Source of the DNA: Brachybacterium sp. YJGR34
GTDB lineage: Bacteria; Actinomycetota; Actinomycetes; Actinomycetales; Dermabacteraceae
Length of the DNA: 64,000 nt
Direction of reading: 5' to 3'
NCBI RefSeq assembly: GCF_003347015.1
Contig: NZ_PNFB01000011.1
Span: forward strand, 56,330 to 120,329
The notes below the pieces were generated by a model. It saw only the letters and a list, made by a program, of their open reading frames with translations, had not been told where the DNA came from and did not search any database. A program made the translations under genes and the position numbers. Positions 1 through 7,929 of the stretch are shown here, one piece after another (within the stretch, counting starts at the first letter, position 1; every line of letters starts with the position of its first letter).

Positions 1-894
1 GGATCCCGCCCTCCCGGCGCCGGGGGAGGAATGCTGGGTCAGGCGCACCACGAGCTGCTGCAGGGAGACCGGGGAGAGATCCAGTCCGGCCTCGGCGACC
101 TGTCGGCGTTCGCGGTCATCGAGAGTGCCCAGGACGGTCACCGCGGTGACGCGCCCGAGGCTCTCGCGGTGGATGACCTCGCGCCCGCCGATCAGCGGCT
201 CGACGGCGGCGGCATCGCCCACGATGCCGGTGGCCAGGCCGCGGGCCTCGTCCGTCGTGGCATCGAGGAGGATCGACCCCTCCTCGATGACCAGCACGCG
301 TTCGACGAGGTCGGAGATCTCGTCGATGAGATGGCTCGAGAGCAGGACGGTGCGGGGATGCTCGGCGTAGTCGGCGAGCAGGTGGTCGTAGAACAGCTGC
401 CGGGCCACGGCGTCCAGGCCGAGATAGGGCTCGTCGAAGACCGTGACCTCCGCCCGGGAGGCGAGGCCGATGATCACCCCGACGGCGGAGAGCTGGCCGC
501 GCGAGAGCTTCTTGACGGTCCGCCGCAGAGGCAGGCGGAAGTCCTCGACCAGACGATCGGCGAGCGCCTGGTCCCAGCGGGGGAAGAACAGGCGCGCGGC
601 GCGGAGGGCGTGGCGCGCGGTGGCGTCGTCGGGGTACTTCTGGTTCTCCCGGACGAAGCACAGGCGACTGAGCACCCGGGCGTTCTCGAAGGGATCCTCG
701 CCGAACACCCGGACCGTGCCCGAGGTGGGAAGGCTCTGCGCGGTCAGGAGGGACATGGCGGTGGTCTTCCCGGCGCCGTTGCGGCCCAGGATCCCGTAGA
801 TGGTGTCGGCCTCGATGTCGAAGCTGACGGCATCCAGCGCGGTGGTGCGCCGATAGCGCTTGGTCAGCTCGCGGGCCTCGATCACGGCGGTCAT
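1..894 (-). CDS. ABC transporter ATP-binding protein (YtrB-like), C-terminus beyond window
   Basis: This is the nucleotide-binding subunit of an ABC transporter; 298 residues are visible and the frame is still open at base 1. The Walker A motif GRNGAGKT lies at residues 37-44 and a Q-loop glutamine at about 85. The signature reads LSRGQ (about 130-134) instead of LSGGQ. Walker B ends in VFDEP (152-156) and the switch histidine is H188. The ATG at 894 overlaps the stop of the upstream GntR gene by four bases (ATGA), so the two are co-translated. An ATPase with a degenerate signature next to a short GntR regulator is the YtrA/YtrB arrangement, often linked to cell-envelope stress or peptide antibiotic response. 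The permease is presumably beyond the left edge. The substrate is unknown. Confidence 0.93.
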   Translation of the reverse strand, partial: MTAVIEARELTKRYRRTTALDAVSFDIEADTIYGILGRNGAGKTTAMSLLTAQSLPTSGTVRVFGEDPFENARVLSRLCFVRENQKYPDDATARHALRAARLFFPRWDQALADRLVEDFRLPLRRTVKKLSRGQLSAVGVIIGLASRAEVTVFDEPYLGLDAVARQLFYDHLLADYAEHPRTVLLSSHLIDEISDLVERVLVIEEGSILLDATTDEARGLATGIVGDAAAVEPLIGGREVIHRESLGRVTAVTVLGTLDDRERRQVAEAGLDLSPVSLQQLVVRLTQHSSPGAGRAGS

Positions 895-1289
895 GGTGAC
901 TCCTCGGGGAGACGACGGGTGGGCGGCTCGGCGCCGGCGGCGCGCTCGCGGACCAGGAGGGCGACGTCCTCGCCGTCCAGGTCGAGGCGGCGGGCCTCGG
1001 CCAGGAGGGGGTCGACGAAGTGCTCGGCGAGGGCGGTCCGCCGCTCCTGGCGCAGCTGCTCGCGCGCGCCGGGAGAGACGAACATGCCCAGGCCGCGCCG
1101 CTTGTGCAGCACGCCCCGGTCCACGAGACGCCCCAGGCCCTTCGCGGCGGTCGCCGGGTTGATGCGGTAGAAGGCGGAGAGCTCGTTGGAGGACGGCGCC
1201 CGGGCCCCTTCGGGGAGGCTGCCGTCCACGATCGACTCCTCGACCTTCTGGGCGATCTGCAGGAAGAGGGGCTGGTCTCCGGCGAGCAC
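891..1289 (-). CDS. GntR family transcriptional regulator, YtrA subfamily
   Basis: This 132-residue regulator has an N-terminal winged helix (about residues 8-75; LFLQIAQKVEESIVDGSL followed by the NELSAFYRINPATAAKGLGRL recognition region) and only a short C-terminal tail. That size is typical of the YtrA subgroup rather than FadR/HutC types with effector domains. The GTG start at 1289 follows an AGGAGG ribosome-binding site at good spacing. It overlaps the downstream ABC ATPase gene by four bases, and a very strong palindrome lies just upstream (1322-1361). By family behaviour it should repress its own operon and be released by envelope-acting stress; the inducer cannot be read from sequence. 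Confidence 0.92.
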   Translation of the reverse strand: MLAGDQPLFLQIAQKVEESIVDGSLPEGARAPSSNELSAFYRINPATAAKGLGRLVDRGVLHKRRGLGMFVSPGAREQLRQERRTALAEHFVDPLLAEARRLDLDGEDVALLVRERAAGAEPPTRRLPEESP

Positions 1290-1321
1290 GGCGCCTCCTG
1301 GGATCGCTCGAGGAGCCGGTC

Positions 1322-1361
1322 GGCTCCGTGGTTCATTACTCCACTAATGAACCACGGAGCC
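1322..1361. promoter_or_regulatory. Large perfect palindrome, probable GntR/YtrA operator
   Basis: Two perfectly complementary 17-base arms (left arm GGCTCCGTGGTTCATTA, right arm its exact reverse complement) flank a 6-base spacer CTCCAC. The A/T-rich core GTTCATTA...TAATGAAC stands out in this G+C-rich DNA. It lies 33 bp upstream of the GTG of the minus-strand GntR gene and 55 bp before the plus-strand amidohydrolase, so it could control both directions. Autoregulation by the adjacent GntR protein is inference from position and symmetry. Confidence 0.75.
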
Positions 1362-1403
1362 TCACCGGTGTCAAGGGGTCGACCCCTCGGCGCGTGGTCG
1401 CGC

Positions 1404-1409
1404 TACGCT
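1404..1409 (+). promoter_or_regulatory. -10 hexamer TACGCT, predicted leaderless start
   Basis: TACGCT lies six bases before the GTG of the amidohydrolase gene, so transcription should begin at or next to the start codon. No convincing -35 hexamer is visible at 16-18 bp. Confidence 0.45.
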
Positions 1410-1415
1410 CGAGAG

Positions 1416-2573
1416 GTGGAGACGACGACGGACGCCGAGGCCCTCCTCGGCGAGGGCCCCGTGCTTCATCTGCGCGGACCGATCCTGCTGGGGCCCGAGG
1501 AGGAGCTCGCCGAGGCGTGGGTCGCGGGCGGGCGGATCCATCACGAGCGGCCGGATCTCCCCGCAGGCGCCGAGGTGCTCGAGGTCGACGGGTTCGTCAC
1601 CCCGGGCCTCGCGGACCTGCACTGCCACATCGGCATCGGGGACGGCGGGGGCGGCACGAACCTCGCCGAGGCCCGCGCGCAGGCGATCACCGACCGTGAC
1701 ACCGGTGTGCTGCTGATCCGCGACGCCGGATCGATCATCGACACCCGCGCCCTCCAGGACCATGCCCCGGGTGCGCCGGGACATCGTCTGCCCCGGCTGA
1801 TCCGCTGCGGACGCCACCTCGCCCGCACCCGGCGCTACCTGCGCGGCTACGCCCACGAGCTCGAGCCGGACCGGCTCGGCGAGGCCGTCCGCATCGAGGC
1901 GGAGCGCTCCGACGGCTGGGTCAAGCTGGTGGGGGACTGGATCGACCGTGCGGCGGGCGACCTCGCCCCGACCTGGTCGGGCGGGGACTTCGCCGCCGCC
2001 GCCGAGGCCGCCCACGCCGCCGGGGCGCGGATCACCACCCACACCTTCGACGAGGAGACCCTGCCGCTGGTCCTGGACGCCGGCTTCGACTGCCTCGAGC
2101 ACGCGACCGGGCTCACCGACGAGACCATCGCGCGGGCCGCCGCGGCCCGCGTGCCGGTGGTGACCACGCTGGTCAACGTCGACCATTTCTCCGAGTACGC
2201 CGCGCAGGGAGAGCGGAAGTTCCCCGCCTACGCCGCGCACATGCGCCGCCTGCGCGAGGGTCGCTTCGCGCGCACCCGCAGCGCGCTCGAGGCCGGGGTG
2301 CCCCTGCTGGCGGGCACCGATGCGGGCGGGGTCCTGGGCCACGGCATCATCCACGACGAGCTGGACGAGCTCGCCCGTGCCGGTCTCGACGGCACGCAGA
2401 TCCTCACCGCCGCGAGCTGGGCTCCCCGTCAGTTCCTCGGCGTCCCCGGTCTCGAGGACGGCGCTCCGGCGGATCTGCTGGTCACGGCCGCGGACCCGCG
2501 GAGGGACCATCGAGTGCTCCGGGAGCTGCGGGCCGTGGTGCTGCGCGGTGAGCTCCTCCGTCCGGGCCGCTGA
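1416..2573 (+). CDS. Amidohydrolase family protein (imidazolonepropionase/prolidase-like)
   Basis: This 385-residue metal-dependent hydrolase of the amidohydrolase superfamily folds as a TIM barrel flanked by a small beta-sandwich. Metal-ligand residues are visible: HxH at H69/H71 (DLHCH), K170 (WVKLVGDW, candidate carboxylated lysine), H209 (THTFDE), H229 (LEHATG) and D302 (AGTDAGG). The C-terminus has the usual DGAPADLLV strand of deaminase-like members. The GTG at 1416 is chosen because the sandwich strand begins right after it and a -10 box sits six bases upstream. The substrate (cyclic amide, dipeptide or deamination target) cannot be decided. It faces away from the GntR/ABC pair across the palindrome and may share its control. 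Confidence 0.88.
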   Translation: METTTDAEALLGEGPVLHLRGPILLGPEEELAEAWVAGGRIHHERPDLPAGAEVLEVDGFVTPGLADLHCHIGIGDGGGGTNLAEARAQAITDRDTGVLLIRDAGSIIDTRALQDHAPGAPGHRLPRLIRCGRHLARTRRYLRGYAHELEPDRLGEAVRIEAERSDGWVKLVGDWIDRAAGDLAPTWSGGDFAAAAEAAHAAGARITTHTFDEETLPLVLDAGFDCLEHATGLTDETIARAAAARVPVVTTLVNVDHFSEYAAQGERKFPAYAAHMRRLREGRFARTRSALEAGVPLLAGTDAGGVLGHGIIHDELDELARAGLDGTQILTAASWAPRQFLGVPGLEDGAPADLLVTAADPRRDHRVLRELRAVVLRGELLRPGR

Positions 2574-2619
2574 GGGGGGCAGTCCGGCCCGTCTGTGCCC
2601 CGCCGCACAGGCGGGCAGG

Positions 2620-2648
2620 TGGAACGCTCGCGGGGAGCCTGGCATAAT
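2620..2648 (+). promoter_or_regulatory. rpsP operon promoter (TGGAAC-N17-CATAAT)
   Basis: A -35 TGGAAC (2620-2625) and a -10 CATAAT (2643-2648) are separated by exactly 17 bp. This is one of the two best sigma-70-like promoters in the window. Transcription would start near 2655, leaving a leader of about 125 bases before rpsP in which I see no clear hairpin. Confidence 0.7.
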
Positions 2649-2779
2649 CAGGTCTCGTATGTGCCCGGACCGGCCCTCTACCCGTCCGTGCACGACACCC
2701 CGAGAACCGTCAGCGCCCGCATCACCCCACAGGCTGCGGCGGGACTCACCCGAACATCATTGAAGGAGAGTCCACCCAC

Positions 2780-3241
2780 GTGGCTGTCAAGATCCGTCTG
2801 AAGCGCATGGGCAAGATCCGTGCACCGTTCTACCGCATCGTCGTCGCCGATTCGCGCAAGAAGCGCGACGGTGCCGTGATCGAGGAGATCGGCAAGTACC
2901 ACCCCACCGAGAACCCCTCGCTCATCGAGGTCCAGTCCGAGCGTGCGCTCTACTGGCTCGGTGTCGGCGCGCAGCCCACCGAGCAGGTCGCCGCGCTGCT
3001 GAAGGTCACCGGCGACTGGCAGAAGTTCACGGGCGAGGGCGAGGCCACCGGCAGCCTGAAGTCCGCCGAGGCGAAGAAGTCCGCCGAGGAGCTCATCGCC
3101 GACGCCGACAAGGCCGCCGCCGAGTCCCGCGAGGGTGCCAAGAAGGCCAAGACCGCCGAGGTCGAGCCCGGTTCCGAGGAGGCCCCGGCCGAGGGTGAGT
3201 CCGTCGAGGACGCCGACGCCGCGGCGACCGACGAGGCCTGA
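2780..3241 (+). CDS. rpsP: 30S ribosomal protein S16
   Basis: S16 binds 16S rRNA early in 30S assembly. The first 80 or so residues are the conserved fold ([25 protein letters not shown] at the N-terminus, then KYHPTENP and the QPTEQV region). The protein is 153 residues against about 80-90 in E. coli. The extra 70 residues form a Lys/Glu/Ala-rich tail ending in a strongly acidic stretch, as in other actinobacteria. The GTG at 2780 is preceded by GAAGGAGAG. It heads the rpsP-khpA-lipoprotein-rimM-trmD operon, with only one base before khpA. Confidence 0.97.
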   Translation: MAVKIRLKRMGKIRAPFYRIVVADSRKKRDGAVIEEIGKYHPTENPSLIEVQSERALYWLGVGAQPTEQVAALLKVTGDWQKFTGEGEATGSLKSAEAKKSAEELIADADKAAAESREGAKKAKTAEVEPGSEEAPAEGESVEDADAAATDEA

Positions 3242-3242
3242 G

Positions 3243-3485
3243 ATGAGCGCTCGCGCCGAAGCCCTCGACCACCTCGTCCGCGGCATCGTCGACGACCCCG
3301 AGGCCGTGCGCGTGACCGAGAAGTCCACGCGCCGGGGTCCGCTGCTCGAGGTCCGGGTCGGCGCCGCCGATCTGGGCCGGGTCATCGGTCGGTCCGGCCG
3401 CACCGCCCGTGCCCTGCGCACGGTCACCGCGGCCCTGTCGGATGACGACGTGCGCGTCGACATCGTCGACGTCGACCGGCGCTGA
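3243..3485 (+). CDS. khpA: KH-domain RNA-binding protein KhpA
   Basis: This 80-residue single type-II KH domain protein carries the GxxG loop as GRSGRT, flanked by VRVGAADLGRVI and ARALRTVTAAL helices. KhpA proteins bind RNA, usually with KhpB, and affect cell division and ribosome function. The ATG at 3243 lies one base after the rpsP stop, giving a protein of exactly family length. The rpsP-khpA-rimM-trmD order is widely conserved in Gram-positive bacteria; here a lipoprotein gene is inserted next, beginning one base after this stop. Confidence 0.93.
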   Translation: MSARAEALDHLVRGIVDDPEAVRVTEKSTRRGPLLEVRVGAADLGRVIGRSGRTARALRTVTAALSDDDVRVDIVDVDRR

Positions 3486-3486
3486 G

Positions 3487-4494
3487 GTGCTCGGAGCGAT
3501 CCCTGGGAGCGGCGCCGCCGGAGAGACCGAGAGGTCCCGGCGGCGCCGCTCCCGGTTCGTCCCCCGGCGGGGACCGGGCCGTCGCCGCGCCCTGGGCGCC
3601 CTCGTCCCGGCCCTCGGCGGTGCGCTGCTGATCAGCGGCTGCACGGGCGCGCCGGCGGGCGGCGATCCCGAGCAGACCTCGGGCCAGGATCCAACGGCCG
3701 GGAAGGCGACGCCCACGGCCTCGGCCGAGGCCGATCCGGCGCTCGTCGCCGCCTGCGGCGAGTTCTGGGGAGACCCCCTGTACCAGGACCCCACCTCCCG
3801 CGTGGTCCTGGACCGCGCGGCCACGGCGCCCGACGCCGGACCGTCGGATCCCTTCTTCTACGCCATGACCGGGGACGACGTCGACCTCGTGTTCGAGGAC
3901 GCCCCCGAGGACGCGCGCACCGCGGCGAGCACCCTCGCCGAGTGGTTCCGCACCGAGCCCGAGCGGGGCACCGAGGCGGACCTCGAGGCGTTCCGCAGCG
4001 CCTGGGACGGCCTGGCCGGAACCTGCCAGGGGGTCTCCGTCGCCGCGAGCTGGACCGTCGCTCCCGGCGCCGAGGGCACGAAGCCCGCGGCGCTGGTGTG
4101 CGCCGACGTCTTCGACACCCCCGGGACCCTGACCCACTTCGCCAATGCGAACGTGCTCACCTCGAACATGTTCAAGCTGGTGGGTCTGTCCGCCCAGCAG
4201 GTGCCCGGTGACCGCACGGAGGACGTGCGGGCCACCGACGAGCTGCTCGCCGCGGAGATCGCCGCGGTGGACGACCCCGCCGTGGGCGCCGCCCTGGAGC
4301 AGGTCCGCGCCCCCTTCCAGGACGCCCTCGCGGGCGACACCGCCTCGGACGGTCTGCAGCAGCCCCTGGACCAGCTCTCCACCGCCTGCGACGCGGCGGG
4401 CTACTCCGCGCCGGAGCTCGGCGAGGACGGCGGCGCCGTCGTCGGCGCGGGCGCCGCGCGCGGGAACCACACCGACCACGAAGGACTCACATGA
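3487..4494 (+). CDS. Putative lipoprotein of unknown function, inside the rimM operon
   Basis: This 335-residue exported protein has an arginine-rich N-terminus (about residues 17-35), a hydrophobic stretch LGALVPALGGALLISG and a lipobox LISG-C with the lipidated cysteine near residue 52. A Thr/Ser/Pro-rich spacer follows, then a helical, acidic domain with four further cysteines (ACGEFW, GTCQGV, VCADVF, TACDAA) that could form two disulfides. I recognise no enzyme family. The GTG at 3487 starts one base after the khpA stop and the 3' end overlaps rimM by ATGA, so it is translationally coupled to 30S-maturation genes. M. tuberculosis, from memory, has lppW near trmD/rplS, so a lipoprotein in this neighbourhood may be ancestral. 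Confidence 0.82.
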   Translation: MLGAIPGSGAAGETERSRRRRSRFVPRRGPGRRRALGALVPALGGALLISGCTGAPAGGDPEQTSGQDPTAGKATPTASAEADPALVAACGEFWGDPLYQDPTSRVVLDRAATAPDAGPSDPFFYAMTGDDVDLVFEDAPEDARTAASTLAEWFRTEPERGTEADLEAFRSAWDGLAGTCQGVSVAASWTVAPGAEGTKPAALVCADVFDTPGTLTHFANANVLTSNMFKLVGLSAQQVPGDRTEDVRATDELLAAEIAAVDDPAVGAALEQVRAPFQDALAGDTASDGLQQPLDQLSTACDAAGYSAPELGEDGGAVVGAGAARGNHTDHEGLT

Positions 4495-5078
4495 GCACGC
4501 TCGACGTCATCGTCGCGACCATCGGGCGGGCCCACGGCCTGCGCGGGGAGGTCGCCCTGGTGCTGCGCACCGACCAGCCCGAGGAGCGGCTGCAGCACGG
4601 CACCGTCTTCGAGGTGGAGGTCGCCGGGCGCCCTCGCGCCCTGACCGTGCGCGGCACGCGCCTCCAGCAGGACCGCTGGTACGTCAGCTTCGAGGAGGTC
4701 CATGACCGCACGGACGCCGAGTCCCTGCGCGGCGCGGAGCTCGTCATCGAGGTCGACGCCGAGGAGGAGGCGGAGGAGGACCCCGACGCCTGGTACCTCG
4801 CCCAGCTGGAGGGCCTGCCCGTCCGGCACGTCGCGGACGGCCGCGAGCTCGGGACCGTCATCGGCATCGATCACTACCCGGCACAGGACCTGCTGGTCGT
4901 GCGCACCCCGGATCGTCGCCGAGTCCAGCTGCCGCTGGTCGAGCAGCTCGTCCCCGAGGTGGACCTGGAGGCCGGGGCCGTGCTCGCCGACCCGCCCGGC
5001 GGGCTGTTCGACGCCCTGCCGGAGGACGAGCAGGGCCCCGAGCCGGAGACCTCCGCCCCGCCGCGCACGGAGCGCTGA
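4491..5078 (+). CDS. rimM: Ribosome maturation factor RimM
   Basis: RimM binds S19 and helps mature the 30S head. This 195-residue protein has the N-terminal beta-barrel (VIVATIGRAHGLRGEVAL at about 7-24) and the C-terminal PRC-barrel (DAWYLAQLEGLPVRHVADGRELGTVIGI, then LPLVEQLVPEVDLEAGAVLADPP), with an acidic joining segment EEEAEEDP. The ATG at 4491 overlaps the lipoprotein stop. trmD follows after nine bases, the usual rimM-trmD pairing. Confidence 0.97.
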   Translation: MSTLDVIVATIGRAHGLRGEVALVLRTDQPEERLQHGTVFEVEVAGRPRALTVRGTRLQQDRWYVSFEEVHDRTDAESLRGAELVIEVDAEEEAEEDPDAWYLAQLEGLPVRHVADGRELGTVIGIDHYPAQDLLVVRTPDRRRVQLPLVEQLVPEVDLEAGAVLADPPGGLFDALPEDEQGPEPETSAPPRTER

Positions 5079-5087
5079 GAGATCGCC

Positions 5088-5840
5088 ATGGCGCTGCGCA
5101 TCGACGTCATCACCATCTTCCCCGAGTACCTCGCCCCGCTCGAGCTGTCCCTGATCGGGAAGGCCCGCCGCGACGGCCTCGTCGACGTGCAGGTCCACGA
5201 CCTGCGCCGCTGGACCCACGACCGCCACCGCACCGTCGACGACACCCCGCTCGGCGGCGGCGCCGGCATGGTCATGAAGCCCGAGCCCTGGGCGGAGGCC
5301 TTCGCGGCGGTGCGGGAGGCCGGGCGGGAGTCCCTCGGCGAGGACAGCGAGCCGCTGGTGGTCTTCCCGAATCCGGCCGGTGTCCCGTTCACGCAGTCCA
5401 CGGCGCAGGACTGGTCGCAGCGCGACTGGCTGATCTTCGCCTGCGGACGCTACGAGGGCATCGACGAGCGCGTCTACGAGCACCTCGCCGACGGCGGCTG
5501 GGAGGTCGCGCTGACCTCCCTCGGGGACTACGTGCTCAACGGCGGGGAGGTCGCCGTGCTCGCCCTCACCGAGGCCGTGGTGCGCCTGGTCCCCGGCGTG
5601 GTCGGCAATGCGGAGTCGCTGGTCGAGGAGTCCCACTCCGAGGGGCTGCTCGAGTACCCGCTCTACACCCGGCCCGCGCGCTGGACCGATCCCGCCGGCG
5701 TGGTCCGCGAGACCCCCGAGATCCTGCTGTCCGGGGACCACGGACGGATCGCCGCCTGGCGACGCGAGCAGTCGCTCGCGCGCACCCGACGGCGCCGGCC
5801 CGACCTGCTCGGGGAAGCCGGCGGCGACGCCTCGCGCTGA
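5088..5840 (+). CDS. trmD: tRNA (guanine-37-N1)-methyltransferase
   Basis: TrmD methylates G37 of tRNAs reading CNN and GGG-type codons, preventing +1 frameshifts. The 250-residue protein shows the SPOUT trefoil-knot signature: [13 protein letters not shown], then [15 protein letters not shown], plus the [12 protein letters not shown] loop near residue 65. The length matches the family. It closes the rpsP operon. The next gene, rplS, is 321 bp away behind its own promoter. Confidence 0.98.
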   Translation: MALRIDVITIFPEYLAPLELSLIGKARRDGLVDVQVHDLRRWTHDRHRTVDDTPLGGGAGMVMKPEPWAEAFAAVREAGRESLGEDSEPLVVFPNPAGVPFTQSTAQDWSQRDWLIFACGRYEGIDERVYEHLADGGWEVALTSLGDYVLNGGEVAVLALTEAVVRLVPGVVGNAESLVEESHSEGLLEYPLYTRPARWTDPAGVVRETPEILLSGDHGRIAAWRREQSLARTRRRRPDLLGEAGGDASR

Positions 5841-5919
5841 GGCGCCCGCCGTTGCGCTCCGCGTGACCGATCCGACACTTGCCCGGCCTGCTGACCAGCG
5901 ACGCCGTCAGGTGCTGGGC

Positions 5920-5948
5920 TTGCCGCCCCGCGACGGCACTGGCAGAAT
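5920..5948 (+). promoter_or_regulatory. rplS promoter (TTGCCG-N17-CAGAAT)
   Basis: TTGCCG (5920-5925) and CAGAAT (5943-5948) are spaced by 17 bp. The predicted start near 5955 separates rplS transcription from the trmD operon. Confidence 0.65.
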
Positions 5949-5954
5949 GAGCGC

Positions 5955-6161
5955 TCGTGCGCACCGCGCGACCCTCTGCCTCAGGGGAGGGCGCGATCAG
6001 CGGTCGGGCAGATCCGTGGCGATGGGAGTCGCCGCCAGAGGCCCAGCACGCCGGCACGAGGGGTCCGCTCCTCGCCGGATCGACGGTTCATGGAGGACGC
6101 CCCGCTCGGGGCTCCCGCGAACGATGCCGTCCGACCTGAGGCGGAGGGCTGGAGACACACC
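5955..6161 (+). promoter_or_regulatory. Long 5' leader of rplS
   Basis: About 205 transcribed but apparently untranslated bases lie between the predicted start and the L19 ATG, the longest leader I can define here. A short CCCCG-CT-CGGGG hairpin is visible at about 6108-6119. In-frame upstream starts (for example 6090) would add residues absent from L19 proteins. L19-leader autoregulatory RNAs are known in other phyla; whether this belongs to that class cannot be judged by eye. Confidence 0.4.
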
Positions 6162-6512
6162 ATGCAGAAGCTCGACGAGCTCGACAAGGCGTCGCTGCGC
6201 GACGACATCCCCGATTTCCGCGCCGGCGACAACGTCAAGGTGCACGTGAAGGTCGTCGAGGGCAACCGCTCCCGCGTCCAGGTCTTCCAGGGCTACGTCA
6301 TCGCCCGCCAGGGCCACGGCGTGGGCGAGACCTTCCGCGTCCGCAAGATCTCCTTCGGCGTCGGCGTGGAGCGCGTGTTCCCCGTGCACGCCCCGACGAT
6401 CGAGAAGATCGAGGTCGTCACCCGTGGCGACGTGCGCCGCGCGAAGCTGTACTACCTGCGTAACCTCACGGGCAAGAAGGCCCGCATCAAGGAGAAGCGC
6501 ACCCACTCCTGA
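6162..6512 (+). CDS. rplS: 50S ribosomal protein L19
   Basis: L19 sits at the 30S-50S interface. This 116-residue protein has the standard sequence: [12 protein letters not shown] start, [45 protein letters not shown] and the basic end [11 protein letters not shown]. The ATG at 6162 is chosen for family length and the GGAG upstream; the frame is open further 5' but those residues are not L19-like. Two signal peptidase genes follow. Confidence 0.97.
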   Translation: MQKLDELDKASLRDDIPDFRAGDNVKVHVKVVEGNRSRVQVFQGYVIARQGHGVGETFRVRKISFGVGVERVFPVHAPTIEKIEVVTRGDVRRAKLYYLRNLTGKKARIKEKRTHS

Positions 6513-6531
6513 TCCTCCCCGGATCCCAGGA

Positions 6532-7110
6532 ATGACCCGCGCCAGCGCGAGCGGACGGCGGCGGCCCCACCCGGTGGTGGCCGCCGCCGTCTGCGTCGTG
6601 CTGCTGCTGGTCGCCGCGGGCCTGGTCCGGCATCTCGTGGTCCGTCCCTTCGAGGTGCCGTCGGCCTCGATGGAGCCGGTCCTGCGCAGCGGCGACGTGA
6701 TCCTCGCGGACCGCGGCGAGCGCGGGAGCGCGCGGCGCGGCGAGATCGTCGTGTTCGACGGGACCGGCTACTTCGCCCCCACGGCGGACGGCGGTGACCG
6801 GTACTGGGTCAAGCGGGTCATCGCCGTGGGCGGCGACCGGGTGGAGTGCTGCGACCCCTCCGGATCCCTCCTCCTCGACGGCGAGCCGCTGCCGGAGCCC
6901 TACCTCCCGGCGGGGACCGCGCCCAGCACGATCGAGTTCGACCTCGAGGTGCCCGAGGGACGGATGTTCGTCCTCGGCGACAATCGGGCGGACTCCACCG
7001 ACTCCCGCCACCTGCTGGGCGCGCCCGGCGGGGGGATGATCCCCGTCGAGCGCGTGGTCGGCGAGGTGGATCGCATCGTGTGGCCATGGCCTCGCCGCGC
7101 GGCGCTCTGA
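6532..7110 (+). CDS. lepB: Signal peptidase I (first of two)
   Basis: This membrane serine peptidase cleaves Sec and Tat signal peptides on the outer face of the membrane. It has 192 residues with one N-terminal membrane segment (about 13-32, VVAAAVCVVLLLVAAGLV). The nucleophile is S46 in PSASMEP, the general base lysine K94 in YWVKRVIAVGGD, and box E reads GDNRADSTDSR. It is the shorter of two tandem LepB paralogues and lies 19 bases after rplS. A CC pair near residue 107 (VECCDPSG) is unusual. Confidence 0.95.
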   Translation: MTRASASGRRRPHPVVAAAVCVVLLLVAAGLVRHLVVRPFEVPSASMEPVLRSGDVILADRGERGSARRGEIVVFDGTGYFAPTADGGDRYWVKRVIAVGGDRVECCDPSGSLLLDGEPLPEPYLPAGTAPSTIEFDLEVPEGRMFVLGDNRADSTDSRHLLGAPGGGMIPVERVVGEVDRIVWPWPRRAAL

Positions 7111-7127
7111 TTCGCAGGGTCTGCGGA

Positions 7128-7133
7128 TAGGAT
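7128..7133 (+). promoter_or_regulatory. -10 hexamer TAGGAT, predicted leaderless start of second lepB
   Basis: TAGGAT ends seven bases before the ATG at 7141, and the ATG has no good Shine-Dalgarno sequence. No -35 match was found. Confidence 0.4.
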
Positions 7134-7140
7134 CACGGCG

Positions 7141-7929
7141 ATGAATGCGTCCGATGCCTCCCGCCGCGCAGTGTCCGATTCCGAGGACGCTGCGTCCGCT
7201 GGGGATCCCGGAGCGGAGGAGGCGGCGACCGGCCACGGTCGCGGTGCCCGCCGCAGCCGCCGTCAGCGTATGCCGCTGTGGCTGGACACGCTGGTCACGA
7301 TGGTCGTCGCCCTCATCATCGCGGTGCTGGTCAAGACCTTCCTCATCCAGCCCTTCTACATCCCCTCGGCGTCGATGAACCCGACGCTGCTGGAGGACGA
7401 CAAGATCCTGGTCTCCAAGCTGACCCCCGGGGTGTTCGACGTCCAGCGCGGTGACGTCATCGTCTTCGAGGACCCGGACGACTGGATCCCCGGCGACGCC
7501 ACCGAGAACCCCACCCCCCGGGTGCGGGTGATGATGGCGCTGAGCCTCGTGGGCCTCGCCCCGGACCCCTCCCAGGACCACCTCGTTAAGCGCCTGATCG
7601 GCCTGCCCGGCGACCACGTGGTCTGCGAGGAGGAGGGCGGCGCGCTGCGGGTGAACGGCACCGAGGTCGAGGAGCCGTACATCAACCCCCAGACCCCCGC
7701 CTGCCAGGCCGCCTTCGACGTCACCGTCCCCGACGGGAAGGTGTGGGTCATGGGCGACAACCGCTATGCCTCCGCCGATTCCGCGTGGCACGAGCACCAG
7801 GGCGAGCCGCCCTACGTCGACGAGTCGGACATCACCGGCAAGGCCGAGGTCGTGTTCTGGCCCGCGAACCGCTGGTCCGGACTGGGCGAGGGGCGCGCGA
7901 GCTTCGCCGACGTCCCCGACCAGCCGTGA
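7141..7929 (+). CDS. lepB: Signal peptidase I (second of two)
   Basis: This 262-residue type I signal peptidase has a 45-residue cytoplasmic tail ending in a basic RRSRRQR patch, one membrane span (about 46-66, LWLDTLVTMVVALIIAVLV), nucleophile S78 (PSASMNP), base K150 (HLVKRLIGLPGD) and box E MGDNRYASADSAWH. Its extracytoplasmic domain is longer than that of the upstream copy. The two share catalytic boxes but little else, suggesting an old duplication with possible substrate specialisation. Its stop overlaps the GTG of rnhB. Confidence 0.96.
   Translation: MNASDASRRAVSDSEDAASAGDPGAEEAATGHGRGARRSRRQRMPLWLDTLVTMVVALIIAVLVKTFLIQPFYIPSASMNPTLLEDDKILVSKLTPGVFDVQRGDVIVFEDPDDWIPGDATENPTPRVRVMMALSLVGLAPDPSQDHLVKRLIGLPGDHVVCEEEGGALRVNGTEVEEPYINPQTPACQAAFDVTVPDGKVWVMGDNRYASADSAWHEHQGEPPYVDESDITGKAEVVFWPANRWSGLGEGRASFADVPDQP

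Noticed and set aside
2595..2779. Short open frame in the rpsP leader
   Set aside because: It overlaps the rpsP start out of frame, begins upstream of the -10 box at 2643 and has no ribosome-binding site.
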